DNA of 64,000 nt from Stercorarius parasiticus. Its lineage: Eukaryota > Chordata > Aves > Charadriiformes > Stercorariidae. Position 1 is the first letter of the stretch. Every line of letters begins with the position of its first letter. This document shows positions 38,901 through 52,877 of the stretch, piece after piece. Below the pieces are notes generated by a model that saw only the letters and a program-made list of their open reading frames with translations, made no database searches and was not told the origin of the DNA. Position numbers and translations under genes: made by a program. The DNA lies in NCBI GenBank assembly GCA_013396915.1, contig VWZL01002570.1:27334-91333 (forward strand), in the 5' to 3' direction.

Positions 38901-41900
38901 CTTTTCAAGTAGCAATTTGTCCCTGCCTACTCTGCGTTACGGAAGCTGACATATCACAGCCTAAGGTTGTATGACTGCAGGCAGCAGCTGTTTTATACTG
39001 AAGTTTGAAAGCAAAGATGTCTTTAGATCTTATATTGCCTCATATGTGACGAGGGATAAGGCATTTTTTAGCAGGGATTTGCATTAATAAAAATTAAAGC
39101 TTTAGGATTTCACTTCAAAGGGAAATGTCAATGAAAGCATATCCTCTCTTAGTTGCATTGGTAGCAGAATATTAACATCACTAATGTAAAAGTTTATATA
39201 GCTAGAGGCTGCAGGCTCTGTCTCTCAGTAGAGAAAAAATAATTCTTAGAACACACCAGAAGACTGCAGCACTTAAAATAAAAAAGATAAAGAAACGAGG
39301 GGTGCCTTTTTTCAAGAGCAGTAAGCATGCAGAGCACACTCATTTTCAAATTGGAATATCTATTATTAAAAAGGTTAATTTTTAATGTATGAATTCTAGA
39401 CAGGCATTGACAGAAATAAATATATTAGCTGTCACTTGCTAGCTTTTGCAAGCTTTACTGGTGCTAAGTATTATTTTGTGCTACAAATACAGTCATTGAT
39501 TTCAGCAAAGCAATTCTACAGTGCAAGTTGCTGCTTGAGGGACAGAAATCTGTGAGAAGTATAACTTATCAAATACAATTACACAGTAAAATGGATTATT
39601 TCATTGATACTAGTCCATAGAAACATCCAATTTGCAAATAGTTAGTGAAGAGATTTTTGAATGCAGAAAGTCCTTTTTAGTTGAAAGGAGGAAAAATGGA
39701 TTGTCAGTTTTTTGGAACAAAGCACAGGGAGAAGATGTGTGCATTTGTTTTCTTACTGTTCCAAATAATCAAGGGATTTTAGTTATTTTATTGTAAGCAA
39801 TATAAGCAAATATAAATAACATTCACTTACTCAATGGGAAGTTCAGTAACATGAATTCTCAGCCAGGCATTGCTCAAACATTTAAAGCATTCATTAGTCT
39901 TCCCAAATCTTGAAAATTATTAAAAAGCCTGATGTTTTAAGAGTATCATCTGGAGATCTTGTATGAGAGCTGGAGCATTTCAGCTTTTCTCTTACCTTAA
40001 CCAGGAGTGCTAGCAATCTGGCCTTGAATACAGTCTCAGATTATTAGCTATCAGCTTGTGCCAAGTTTTAGTACACAATGAATATGCCAGGTACATTTGT
40101 ATACTTGTGAGTGAGGTTAATATTGTGACCACAATAGGAAGATACTTTTTAATTGTCTCTTTGATTTTGTTGAAGTTGAGAAAAAAATACATGGTCTAGG
40201 ATTCCCAAAAGTATTTTCTTCTAGTAGTATAACACTGTTGCTCACTCTCTCTCAGTTCCTCACATATCTAGTTTCATCATTAATCTGCAAACAGGCAGAA
40301 TAAAGATATCAATTTCTCTTGAACTCCCATAAATCTTATGCAACGTTTTCCCGAATCTGGGAACAATTAATAGTTGATCATTCCCCTTTGCAAGGAAAAA
40401 GTAGCTTTTTTACAACAGACTTACTGACAACAGGAGCCTTGAGAGACTATTGAAGCCACTTTTCATGATAAATGCGGACCTTTCTACTTGATTCCTATAG
40501 CTAAATGAAAAGTATATTTGGAGATGTTTTTTATTAATTTTTAGTGAACAAATAATCATCGTAAAAAAGGGAAGTAGTCATATGCCTATTCAATATGATG
40601 TGTTGGAGCTGCTGGTGTGCTTTTTCAGTATTGGCTGCATTCTGTGCCTGGGTGGATTTGACTGCGATCAAGAATTGCATGAAGAATATATATTATTAAA
40701 TGAGATGGAAACTGCAAGTTGACGGGTCAATCCACTGACCTGTAGAAAGCACCATTTTCCAAAAGAATTTATACGTGAGGCTTTCTAGCCTTCTAAGTGG
40801 TTTAAAAGAATCACTCCTACAGCTATATTTAAATTAACCAGAATATGCTGTTGTCTGGTTGCATGACTTTCTTTCACAAGATCTAATGGTCAGGCCCCCA
40901 AAAAGAATAAAGAAGCCAAAAGAGGATTTTTAGAAGAACTCAGTTACTTGTGTCCAAAATTGTGATTAAAAGGCCTTGCACAACAACCATTGAGAAAGAT
41001 CTACATTTTATTTAATTTTTATCACCAAAGTTTCTCAGGATTCTATGGTTTTTTAGACTGCTGTTACCTTCCAGAAATATTCTTGTATTGAGTAGTTGAA
41101 GTATTGCCTCATGCCTAAAGTATGTCAGTGTTTAAATATTCCTGCAAACAAGTGCAGAAAGACAATGATACATTTGTGATTTCCCTTACCCTCTTCTATT
41201 TAGTGGTTTAATCACTCTCCTAACCATTAGGAAAATCTGACTCAACTCTCTTTCTCCCCTGAGAGGATTTGGTCTAGTAATTGCAGAATATGTGCAATAT
41301 GCAAACTGGAGTGAGGAGAGTGACTGACACCCAAGAGTCACCACTTCCAGGAAAGTTTCCTAACTAGCATGACAGCGATTCAGAGCCCCTTTTGGCATTA
41401 GATTTTATTTATTTATTTAATTTTAATTTGTCACAATTAAACAGCAGGAGAGATCCTGACTTCTGAGTAGATTGCTAGCATTTCTTACTTATTATAAAAT
41501 TAATAAAATTTATCTGACTTATAAATTACACCTATTTTATTGTGAATAAAATTGCTTTCTGTTTTCATTTGAGAGAATCTATGTGGGGGATTTGAGTCTT
41601 TTGCTTCTGCGTGTATATCATTCAATGCTGACCCCAGGTGTAATAACTAGGTGCAACAGATCTAACTATAACTATGATAGAATAACAACTGCTTCCCAAT
41701 AAACCCACTCTTCTTAGTGTGGTTCAGCTATAAGTCCTGATCAATGGAGGCTGAAGCTTAGGCCTTCCACGTACCTCTCTTTTAATGGTATCAGTTGAAG
41801 GAATAAATTCACACTGGAGAGTTTGAATGTTCTGGTTCCACAAGTAAAATAACAGCAAATGTCATGTATCCAATTGTGGATGCGGAATGAGTTTATTGAT

Positions 41901-43071
41901 CTGACAGCCTGCATTCCACTTAATTCCAAATTTATAGGGCAATGCTTTTCAGAGTTATACGGAGGATTTGATGCTACACATTTGAACTACTGTACTGTTG
42001 TTACTGATGGAGAAATTGTGATTGGGAAAAATCTGAGCCGCAACTTTCTCAATGACACATGCAGGAGTTATTAACATATTTCAGGCCAATACACAAAGTC
42101 TGAAGTACAACTTATTAAAAAGAATGTCAGTGAAGGCTTTATTTTTGCTACCCTATTAAAGAAAAATGTGATTTATCAAAACTGAACTTTCCGATTCCAC
42201 TTAGATTTTCTTCAGACTTTTTCCCATTGCCTTGAATGCTTTTGATGCTCTAAATTCATGCTGTTTGAAAACCACTTTTCTACTTCAAATTTTTCAAAAA
42301 TTCTGTTCCGCAAACCTTTTTATTTCTTTGTAATTCATAAAGAAAAATAAGTTAATGATTAGGAATTCTTTCAAAATTTGCCATTCCATTCAACTTTGCT
42401 TTCAATGTGTGTACCACTTCAAGTAATGCACCAAAGAACTAGCATATATTGACAAAATCTCAGTGAACAGCATTATCAGCCAGAACAATTTATGTCTGTC
42501 TTTTAACATCATTCCTGATGTCTACAAATGTATCAGTTATTTCTTAATTATGCATTAAACAGTTCGGATGACAATTTTCAGATTACAGGTAAATTGCAAA
42601 TATCTTTGACAACTCAGTTCATGTGGATACATGATAATGTTTCTGTTCCTCAGCTACACGACTTTTTTTTTAACTAATGAGTAATAATAGAATGCTAACA
42701 TGAATTCACGACACTTAAAAATTACTTATATTTTCATGAATACTAGCAGCTGTTGAAATATTCCTAATTACAAATATCACTTATCAAGAGTAGCATATTG
42801 AAGTCAAGTGGTTTGTATGCAAGCACATTTGCAAAGCTGTTATGTTCTACTTTTTCCTCTTCACTCTTGAGCTAGGTTTACTTTTTCTTAATGCGCGTAA
42901 TACCGGACTTGAAATAGTTTAAACTGAAACTAATATGCAGTAATCTAATAAAATATATCTTTATTCCAGAGATTTAGAAGAGCAAACAAGCTGTAGAATT
43001 AAACTTTTGCCTTTACCAAATTAGATATATTGTCTGTCGCAGCAGGTACATCATATATTATGTGGGAGATA

Positions 43072-43112
43072 CTGGATCAAATAAATTACTTACTAGATCA
43101 AATAAATCATCT
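43072..43112. repeat. 21-bp imperfect tandem duplication
   Basis: CTGGATCAAATAAATTACTT (43072 on) is followed at 43093 by CTAGATCAAATAAATCATCT, a period of 21 bp with a few mismatches. Confidence 0.8.
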
Positions 43113-45150
43113 GGTAAAACACACTGTATTAATATTAAATCAAGTATGTCTAAGAATTCTGCAGCCTACAGGTAATTAGAAAAATACTATTTTCTAAGTC
43201 TTTATTTAAATTCAATTCACTAAACATGCAAGGTGTGCACCATCTGGTAAAAGGCAGAAATATTCCTTTGACAGCTTTCATTTTCTTTTCTATATTAGAC
43301 TGCTTTATCAACTCTGATACTGAAACAGCAGAATGGTGGTATACTCAGTACTAGTAAGTTTTCTTGCACTTTTTAATTGTGGATGAAGAGGCTTTGTTAA
43401 TGAGGCGTGTTGTGAGACAAACATTTATATGACAACTATGATGCGGATCATTGCCATGCCTGTTTATTATAACTCTTAATGAAAGGCAGCTTCCTATTAC
43501 ATATGCGTGGAAGTCTGCTTTTTACTGCCACTGACAATTTTCTCACTTTAAACTGCATAATATCTGCTCAGAATTTATGCTGTTACACAGACATAATGTC
43601 CAAATTTTAGCAGTCCCAGTCTTCCGCTGTAGCGTGTTTAAAACATTGTTCTTGTTTGCTTTTCATTTAATAAAATGACTTCTGTGGTTTTTTTTCCCCT
43701 TGTTTTGTTTAACCTTTGGACAAGCTACCATCTTTTCTGGACATTGATCTTCAAGAAACTTACATATTATATATATGGAAGCCATTTAGCTATTATGTAG
43801 CTATTTAGCAATAGATCTTACTGGGAATTCTGGTCCAAATACGACACAGTCAATAGTGTTGTGTCCAGTTATATTAACAGAGCATTTGCATCTAGGTCAT
43901 CCTCTGCTATATAGAACAAGTTTTTAATGGCTCCCGAAACAAGGAACCATGCCATTAAGATCTGAACATATGCTAGTCCTGAGAAGACTGGACTGGGATT
44001 TGAGAGAAAGGTCCACTTCACTGCTTTCCCTGCATTTTTTTCATTCGTTAGCAGCCAGCTTTCTTCCCATTCCAACTTAGGTACAGATGTTAGCTTAGTT
44101 AATGGAGTTCCAGTGAGGCTTTGTTCTATTGAGTTTATAATCCCACAGAAGTCAGGTGAAACATCTCCTGTTATTTCAGGATTCAACTTCGAACAGACTG
44201 ATTTCTTGATAAAAACATGACCATGTGAGGGGCAATGACAGAACTGTGCAAATGAAATTTAAAATGTGGATTTTAAAAATAACCCAATGTAGTTTATATT
44301 ATTTTGCTACAGATAGCACAAGGCAATACAGAGGAATATTTGAAACTAAATGAGTGCTGAAAGAAGGGGAAAAAAGTGTTTCTTGAAGAGCTGTTTATAA
44401 AATTATTTCCTTTTCATTTCTGATTATCTTTTACTTGCCTCCAAGTACATTACATTAATGATGTACAAAATCTTCATCCCAAAAATCTACCTAGGTACAT
44501 GGTAGGCATTAAGGGATGACAAAACATCTGCCTTGTTATACAACATACCTAATATGATTCAGTCTGGGAATCAAGAAGAGGAATTGCATAGCCAGATACG
44601 CACCTTATTGTTTCTGTTTTCAATTTTAATATGTCCCAGAGTTTAGAACAAAACAGTTTAGCCTCTGTTATTTACTTATTTGTGCTTTACCACCACATCC
44701 TCCGATCCTAACTGTCATGGTGCTGCTGCAGAACCATTTGGTTAAAGGGAGTTGATGTGTACATAGCAAAACAGAAACAGTATTCAAATATGTAATATTT
44801 TTATGTTTATCACATTCAAAGATTTTTTTTTTTTGCTAAAAAGTTACATAAAAGTATCTTAAGATAAATTTTAAATAAACTTAGTGACTCTTTTATCAGT
44901 AAAATATCCTTTGATGGAAAGAAAATTTTATTCAGTCTGCAGAGAATTATGTGAAATTGTATTTTTTCTACAATTACAGGAAATTTTGAAGCTACAGTGG
45001 GGTAACTTACTCATGGTATTTCTCATTGGGCTGAATGCTTTCTTTCTCCTGTGTAATTCAGAGGCAAAGGAGAACCTCTGTATTGATACTTAAGTCAATG
45101 AGACCCCTCCGATGCAGGAAGAACCCAGAAAAGCCTCACTATTGAGCTGA

Positions 45151-45440
45151 CAGAGGTAAGCAGAAAACCGAGCAGCCCCACTCACACACAATTTTTCTGC
45201 AGTACGTCAAGGACAATCATTTAACTGGGAGCTATACAGCCATCTCAAGTTAGGAGGAAGGGGGAGAGCCCCTTTAAAAGGGCAGTTCAGCACAAAGTAT
45301 GGGAGCAAGCATTATAGTAGTTGCTGCTGCTGGCAGAGTAAGAAGTACCAGGTGACAGATGTAAGTAGGGCCTGCAACTGCACTGCCAGCATCTGTATGT
45401 ATAAGACTGCTGCTGCCCAACTAATGGATGGAGATTTGCT
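45151..45440 (+). promoter_or_regulatory. promoter-like segment with TATA-like box and splice-donor motifs (tentative)
   Basis: A GC-richer island lies within AT-rich sequence. It contains CCCCTTTAAAAGGG (45269-45282), whose TTTAAAAG core could serve as a TATA box. It is followed 80 bp later by a strong 5' splice-site match, GACAGAT|GTAAGTAGGG (donor at 45360/45361), which would define a first exon of about 55-60 nt. Another donor-like motif, GAG|GTAAGC, lies upstream near 45154-45160. This could be the start of a non-coding transcript, an unrecognised LTR, or chance. No open frame of note follows. Confidence 0.22.
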
Positions 45441-45812
45441 TCTGGATGACATCTTCAGGTTATTAAATACCAACATATGATAGTATAGGCAACTGAAGAG
45501 TTTTCGAGGTCAGGTCTGTATTAACAAAGATGCCTTTATCAGCTGTCTTCAACATCTGGAACTGTTTTGTCTTTCAGGTGATAGTCTTCAGTTCTGTTTC
45601 CCTTTGGAACATGATAGTACCTACCCTTGCACAGCATTAGCAAGCAGTTTCAACAGAACAGTGTGTGTTTATTTTGTCCCTTTCTAGACTGTCTCTCACA
45701 AAACATCACAACTACATAATGAAAACCAAAATGCAAACCATTTTATGTCAGACGACAGAACTAACTAGCCTAAGATACAGCAGGCAGTACTTGAACAGCA
45801 AATGTAAGGCAC

Positions 45813-45841
45813 TGCCATAATATCTAACAGATATTATGGCA
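45813..45841. repeat. perfect inverted repeat, 13-bp stem, 3-nt loop
   Basis: TGCCATAATATCT (45813-45825) and AGATATTATGGCA (45829-45841) are exact reverse complements separated by AAC. The pairing does not extend cleanly beyond the stem (C/A, then A/G). It is too short for a typical pre-miRNA and has no U-tract suggesting a terminator. It may be a small cruciform-prone palindrome or the remains of a miniature inverted-repeat element. Confidence 0.9.
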
Positions 45842-47199
45842 AGTCAGCCTCACAAAAACAGGATCAATGCTCTGCTCATATGAATGGCAAGTTAAATAAA
45901 GAATAGCAAAAGCAAAACAGATATTTTATAATAACTTTGAACAGTTTCTTCTCTTGTGGGCAATTTCATTTTCTTGTTTGTCTGGAGTTGGTTGGTTCAT
46001 TTTAGATTAATATATTTTTACAAGTTTTGAGAGACACTGCAAAAAACAAAAGACGTATCATTTTATTACCTCCTCTTTAAAATGTAAAAACATACTTCTC
46101 CATGGGAAACTGTTCAGCTGAATTCTTCTTATGGAGATATATTGCTAAGAGCACATAAGGATATTTCTTCTGTGTCTTAAATAAATTAAAGAGGCAGCAA
46201 GTTGATTTTTCGTTCCCTTCCTCAGCCACTGACAAAGAAACAAATCAGTATCACTTGAATTTGTTTTTATTTGGAGAAGGCAGGGGGAGAGAAACCCTTG
46301 ATCTCTGAAGACCAATGAATTCAAAGATAATATTGTTTTACTGAAGTAGCAGAACACCACGAAGAGCAAAGACTAATCTGAGAACCGGATTTGACAAAAA
46401 CTTCATGTAAATCAAATCATAAGTATGGTTGGTACAAACACTCCATCTATGTTAGCTCACTGTTAAACAGACATTGGCAAGAAACAAAGTCAATCTTTAT
46501 ACTGCGAGAGAAGAGGTTTGTACCAGGTCAGGGTTTCACTAATTTCAAATGCAATCAATGCCAGGCGTAATTAACATATTTCTCATATCCTTTTAAGGGC
46601 ACCTCCCTAAAATTATTTTTCAGTGTTTTCGTATTTCAAAATAATAGTGAAAACTGCTAGTGGCTAACATTCATGGCATGATATGAAAATAAAATCTTAT
46701 GCTTTTGCATAGAAAATGAGAAAGTAATACAATCAAGGAGCATCTGTTTCTGAACTTCCTTGTGCTAGATCACTGACAAAATCAGTAAGTACTTCCTGTC
46801 CAAAATTTTAAACATTTCTCTCCTCAAGTGCACTTTCATAAGCAGTGGCATACAACAACATCCACATGTAGTAATTCGTGTAATCTTGAAAATGATTTGA
46901 TTTATTGAGTGCAAAACTAATTACTCATCATTTCCTTTGTTGTACAGACATGGTGATAGTCACAAGGTAAAGCCTGGACTAAAATAGGTGGAAGAATTAG
47001 GCACTAAGTGGTAAGCAAATATTTAGGTTCACACACTTGTCAGTTTGCCACAAAGTTTGTGATGCAGTTCTGCTTTTTAGGGCCTGATGCACATTCTCTT
47101 TTTTTCTCATTTTCTGTAAAAAAAGGGGGTTCCAACAGACTTCACAATATTTCAAAATTGGTGACTGATAAATAGAAAGATGAAAACTAGCCAAATAAG

Positions 47200-47213
47200 A
47201 AAAAAAAAAAAAA
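47200..47213. repeat. poly(A) tract
   Basis: Fourteen consecutive A residues. Confidence 0.9.
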
Positions 47214-47521
47214 TAGTGCAAAGGTACTCTTGAGTTATAACCTGAAGTCCAACCTATAGAAACTCATTTTATAGCTAGATGAAAGAAGCTCTTCCAGGAA
47301 TTTATTATCTTCTCTGTAAACTAAGCAGAAGAGAAATTTGACCCTTAGCCTTCAATATTTCAGATGGATGTACCCCCCTGCAGTGCTAAAAGTAGAAGCA
47401 GGTAAATAAAATTGCCACAACCATAGTTCATACATTTGATTCTAACCAAGAGACCCCAAATAATTAATTTTAGGTCAAAATTTTCAAGTGACCCAAAATA
47501 ATCATTCTCATTTTTAATATG

Positions 47522-47562
47522 TGGGATTTTTTTGTTGCTTGTTTGTTTGGGGTTTTTTTAAA
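47522..47562. repeat. G/T simple tract
   Basis: TGGGATTTTTTTGTTGCTTG followed by TTTGTTTGGGGTTTTTTTAA. Confidence 0.75.
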
Positions 47563-50500
47563 ATTTAACTTTAACTAGCTGAGTTGCAACACAAGCTTTT
47601 GGGTAGCGAAACATTTGTGAGGTGAATACCATCCTAACTAACATATATTTGCCAAAGGTAAATTTGAGAACTACTTCATTAGTTTTTTAAAAGCCTATTT
47701 CAGAAACTCTTTGTTCTGAAAAGCTGCTCATATGAAGAAAGGATTTAAATTTTAAGACTCTGACATTTGAAACAAAACAAAACATTATGATATGTCAAAG
47801 ATGGACATGGGTCAGGTCTTCAGTGGTTATGCTGTAGCTACTTCATTTTCAGTGTCATTATAGAAATCTATATCTGCTGAGTAATTAATCTATCATTTTT
47901 CCAACAAATACTTTCTTTCAGTTGTGGATAATAGGTGGTGTAATTGCTCTATGATATTAATAGAAAAGATGTTGAAAACTTTCTATATCTTTTGCATCCT
48001 GAACACTCTTTTAGTAATGACTTAAAATGAAAATTCCTAAATCTGTCAGATCATGTTAGGCACTCCAGTGTACTGGATTTATGATGTGTGTCAATTAATT
48101 TACAGGTATTTTCATTGGTTTCACTGATATCAGTTTTAATAAATACTGGTCTGAAGGATTTAGCATGACACAATGGCTTTATCTGTTATCTTCATATTAT
48201 ATTAAAAGAACTAAATGAAACATCTTTGATGATGAAATATACTCTAGGATTGTGGCACTTGGTATTTTTACTTTAATCAATCCCAGCAGACATATCTTAC
48301 TATAATAGATCAAAGAAATTGCACTTTTGATTTAGTTTGAATCTAGTGAGACTGAATAAACTACTTTTTTTTCCCCCTCACTGTATGGCAGATAATGAGC
48401 AAATAGATAACCAGATGGTATCATTTTCGTAAAATTTCCAAGACACATACTGTAGCATGTAAAAAGACACATTCATAAAGTGTCCTATCTTCTGGCATGT
48501 ATCTCAATTCATTCAAGTAAAAATTGGCACAGAAACTACTGTTTTTCCACATAACTATTGACTCTTAAAACATATAAATGACAAAACTCGGAATGAGAAA
48601 CAGCACCTTTTAACTATAAATGCAACTAGTTGTGTCATGTTTTTTCCCTGTTCTTCCTAATTGTTTTATAGCAGAAGGTTCTTGAGAAGACATAACAAAA
48701 ATTAAGCTCTTCAAGATGTATAAGCTTACAAATGGACTTTGTTAGCTTCAGTAAAAATAAATTAATTCTAAACCAAACACTTGTTTCAGGAGGAAATTAA
48801 GGTTTCCACAGTAAGCCAGTACAAAGCACCTGAATGATTTAAAACCTTCATAAGGGAAAGCAGCAGTCAGCTTTCAGTAAAGCCTTGTCTACACGGAGAA
48901 TGCTTAGTTTTGGTTTCACATATCTTATATACATCTTGTAGTACAGAAAGCTTTTTTTTCTTGGTGTTGGCCAAAGGTTTTTTTCGGGCAGATAACCACG
49001 ATATTTTGTTATTGCTGTTGCTGAAAAAGATTAATTTATTAGGAACTTTGCCATTTGCATTGGAGATCAGATCTCCTGAGCAGAATGGTCTGTCACTGTC
49101 CAGATGATATCACAAGTCTCCCTTGAAGAGTCCTTGGAATATCTTCAGCTGGATCTGGTGAGACACCCTGAACTGCCGTTCCAGTAATTTTTCATAATTC
49201 AGCTTATCTATAGTCTTACATGTGCACTTCAGCATAGGTATGATTTGTTTGCTATTGATTATCTATATACAAAAGACTCACTGTCATCTGATAATTTCTG
49301 CACCTGTAGGTACAGTTTCTTTGGACTGTTTACACGTACCTTACTTATGCACAGTTTGGTAAACGCTGCTCAAAGAGCTCTCTAGTGGGGTCTGGGGGAT
49401 GGGCTGATTCTCCACCCAGGCTAGTAGTTGAAGCATATGTTGAAACACGTAACTTATGCATAACATTTGGTTTAGACAGAGTATGAGCTTCCTGGAGGAA
49501 TCTCTGTGACCATCTGAAAATTTCACCTGGGGAGGTCTTCCTAAAAATTTGTCAAATACTTTTCTGCAGCATTCTTGCTGAAGGCAGCTGGAAGTTCTGT
49601 CAGTCACCCAAGCTATTAATGACTAAGCATGCTGAGCATGTACACAGGAACCGCATATGTTGTCTCATACAATGACCAATCCTATCAACTCAGTGTACCC
49701 AGAAGTCCAGGACAGGACAGGTCTAAGGAGTATGGGTGTACGTGTGTGTGTACGTTTACTGTGCAATTTAAATGAGAGATGAGTAACAGAGAATATTTTA
49801 CAACCAGTTTTCAGACATTTGCAATTTCTGCTCAGTTTGTATTGGCATTATCAAATAGAGTAGGAGAGGTGAAGTGAAAATACTCCTTTTCCTTGAATTT
49901 TCCATTCTTTAACTTTGATCTTCAGCTGATGGCCTCTTCCATATCTAGGCTCCTATATCAGCTGAGATGCTGTTATGAAATAGTGATACAAATACCAAGA
50001 CCAAGAGTTGGAAGAGAGATATCTCTTCACCTTCTCTGCTTCAGCATCAGCTGAGCAGCAGGCTGACACCAGAACTGAGGAAAAGCAGGGAGAACAGGAA
50101 CTTTTTTATAAGCCAGAGGATTCAATGAGCAGCTGAAATTCTTGTCTCACTGTGACCCGTACCACAAGATATCTTCAGGAGAAGCAGGGAGGTAAGCACA
50201 CTGAATCTGTAATGTAGTCTCTGGCAATAAAATCTTGTACATATGCTGAATTACTAGATAGCAAGGCTAGAATAGTTCATTAGGAGTATGTTTCAATGGG
50301 TACAGATGCTGCTTTTCTGTCCACATTCAAAGGCAGCTGGACACATGTCATTGCCACCGCATATGAGCTACCATTTCCTGCTCGTTATCTGGGGGCTGTG
50401 TCTGCAAACACAATTATGTTTCTATACTGGAGCTTGACCGACTGATCCAGGCAGGAACCTGGAGGAAGTTGTGTCAATCTGCACTTGTCCCTGTACACAA

Positions 50501-52877
50501 AGATTGAGTATATTTACCAGGTGGGATGTAGTTCCTCAATAACACACTTAGATGTAGGAAACTAAGCACCCATGACAGTCACTGGACATCTAGTCAATAG
50601 CACAAGAGGAATTTGGGGAGATATTCAGCTCATCTCAAAGTGGTCATGTATGTTTGGCCAGCTGCCTTGTTTTCTGGACGCCATTGACTGCATTGGTTTT
50701 GTTTCCACTGACTTAAAACATCTGCCTCAAAATAGACACACACTTTTAGGTGGATAGAGCGGGAACAAAATAGCACTCATGTACCTTCACCTTCCGCCAA
50801 TTTTCTTCATCATTTTTTGAAGACAAAATCATCAGTTTAGGCGTTCAACAATCAATAGTCATCTCTTGTACTCCCTAATCATAATAGAGAGTTTTCCGAG
50901 CTATATCTACAAAAAAAAATCTCCATTGATCTATGTGGTTTTCTTCTCAAAACCCTCGAGAAGAAATTTAAATATTTGACTAAATACAGAAGAGGACAAT
51001 TCTGTATCACTTTCTCTAAAAGCCATTTTTTTCAAGTAGAGAAAAACTCTTGTTATAAAAATATTTTACCTTCTATTTCAATTCCTGATGCAATGTGATG
51101 CCTTTTCTTTTTCCCAGCACAGGGTGGGAAAAGAAAATGTTAAGAATTTCTCATGGTCATTTTTCATTTAAACTGCAAGCTTTCCACTAAAGAAAAATCT
51201 TTTTCCTTATAGAAAGGTCACCACAGTCCAGGAGCTATGAACTATAAAGTTCCAGGTGTATGTAAAGGCTAAAAATATATTTTAAGCTTTGCTTGAACTA
51301 CTGATAATTATTCTTTAGTTTTTGAATCAGTGCTGCACAGGTCTGATACTCCAAATCTTTGTGAAAACTACTTTATGATCCAGCATTCCGCAAAATGACA
51401 GAGTTGCTTGGTCACATCTATAGTAACAGGAAATCCAGCAGGATGGCCAAGGTTTCTTGGAAGTAATGCTCCAAACAGAACCACAGCCTAAGTGTGCGAA
51501 AACATTCGCAACTTTCTCAGCATAACAAATTTGGTTGGAGCAAGATTTAAGATAATTTAAGTTAAACTAGCCTAAGTCTCTACTTACCTCCGTAATGTAT
51601 ACTTTTACTTTTTGGTAGATTTTCTCTGACGACTGTTAATGAGCAATAAAGGGGCAGTTCCCTGCACCAAAGCTGACTTGATTCAGAATGTAATTACCAA
51701 ATCTATTTGGTAATATATACTGGGAAAACAGAGGATACAACAAGATTCCTTTTTTTTCTGCCAATGCCTACAGAAACCTATTTTTAGATCTGTCAAATTT
51801 CAGCATTATGCACAATGCACACATCTATGTTTCTCTCATACTGCCCAACTTCAGGGTTTGCAGGTAGTATTTTTCCAGTTCAGTTACAATTTCTCTCCCA
51901 CTCCAGACGTAGTAGATTGACCTACTGATAAATTTAGTCTAATATATGGAGGAGCACCTGTGTAGCATCTAGGAGAGAATGTAGTCTCCACAGAGAACCT
52001 GGGCTCATGCCATGTCTTGATTCGTGTTTCCTACCACGTGACCTGACCTGTGCGGATCTCCATATCATGCAGTCTGACCTGCAAATCCCTCTTGTCACAT
52101 GATCCAATGTGCAGCATCTCTTGTACTTGATCAGAATGTAAAATAACCGACTGATTTGTTATACTATTTTCTTCAACTTATCTTGAATTCAGTTCTCTGT
52201 ACTGTTTTCCAATATAAAAGGCACAAAAATTTTCTGCACCCATGGTAACACTTTGTCATTTCACTGCACTTGTTTTGATTTCCCAGATGCTGAGAACTTT
52301 GTTCTACCTGAAAGTAAAACTGTAATGTAATCTTTGAATGTGAGTTTCACTTACCTGCTCCTGGTACTGCCAGAACCCAAATTCCTTATCTGGTAAAACA
52401 AGAAGCATTTTAAAAGACTAGCAATTACAGTAAATATTTTGATTTCACATCTGATGTTCATATTCTTTCCTTGGTAGTCTAATTTACCTTCTGTCTCAAT
52501 AAAGTGAGGCAGATATGTTTTCTCATAAACCAGGTACCTACAAGATGTAACCTAAAATTTCTTAACTTTCTGTTTGAAGAACTATGTAAACTAAAATTCT
52601 CCAACTTCTTACGGTAGCACACTCTTTCCCCTCTCTGAATGCATTTTGGCTCCTCCTTGAACCTTATTCGTTTTTAAGATAGCTTTTAGTTCTGAATATC
52701 AAATTCATCTAGACTTGTCTTTCAGTCAGATACAGATGTAATGTTAAGATGTTACTTCTAGTTGATTGCCATCACATGTGTGTCCAAAGATTCATGTCAG
52801 CATAGATATCCACAACAGCATCCTCAATGACCCATTTGTTATGACAAAGCTCCCACTGTGGATGTTCATTAGATAGA

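Larger units (their letters stand above)
29204..45150. other. AT-rich non-coding stretch, no gene recognised
   Basis: No exon, RNA gene or known mobile element was recognised over about 16 kb. Contents include an A/C tract (32893-32930), a near-palindromic AATAGTTTTAATTAAACTATT (33219-33239), a 21-bp tandem duplication (43072-43112), short TA-rich runs (near 43767) and T runs (for example 44822-44834). Open frames are at most about 105 codons and look incidental. Confidence 0.6.
45842..52877. other. AT-rich non-coding stretch, no gene recognised
   Basis: No gene is supported. Contents include an A14 run (47200-47213), a G/T tract (47522-47562), a short GT run near 49738-49750 and a 12-bp palindrome AGAGATATCTCT near 50018-50030. 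A TTTTATAAG box near 50105 is followed 80-90 bp later by a donor-like GAG|GTAAGC at 50189-50195. The 49100-50760 part is slightly richer in GC with frames of 60-90 codons, none recognisable. Confidence 0.55.

Noticed and set aside
43755..43815. TATATATA run and repeated TAGCTATTTAGC/TAGCTATTATGTAGC
   Set aside because: Short AT-rich similarity with no consistent period; ordinary for this composition.
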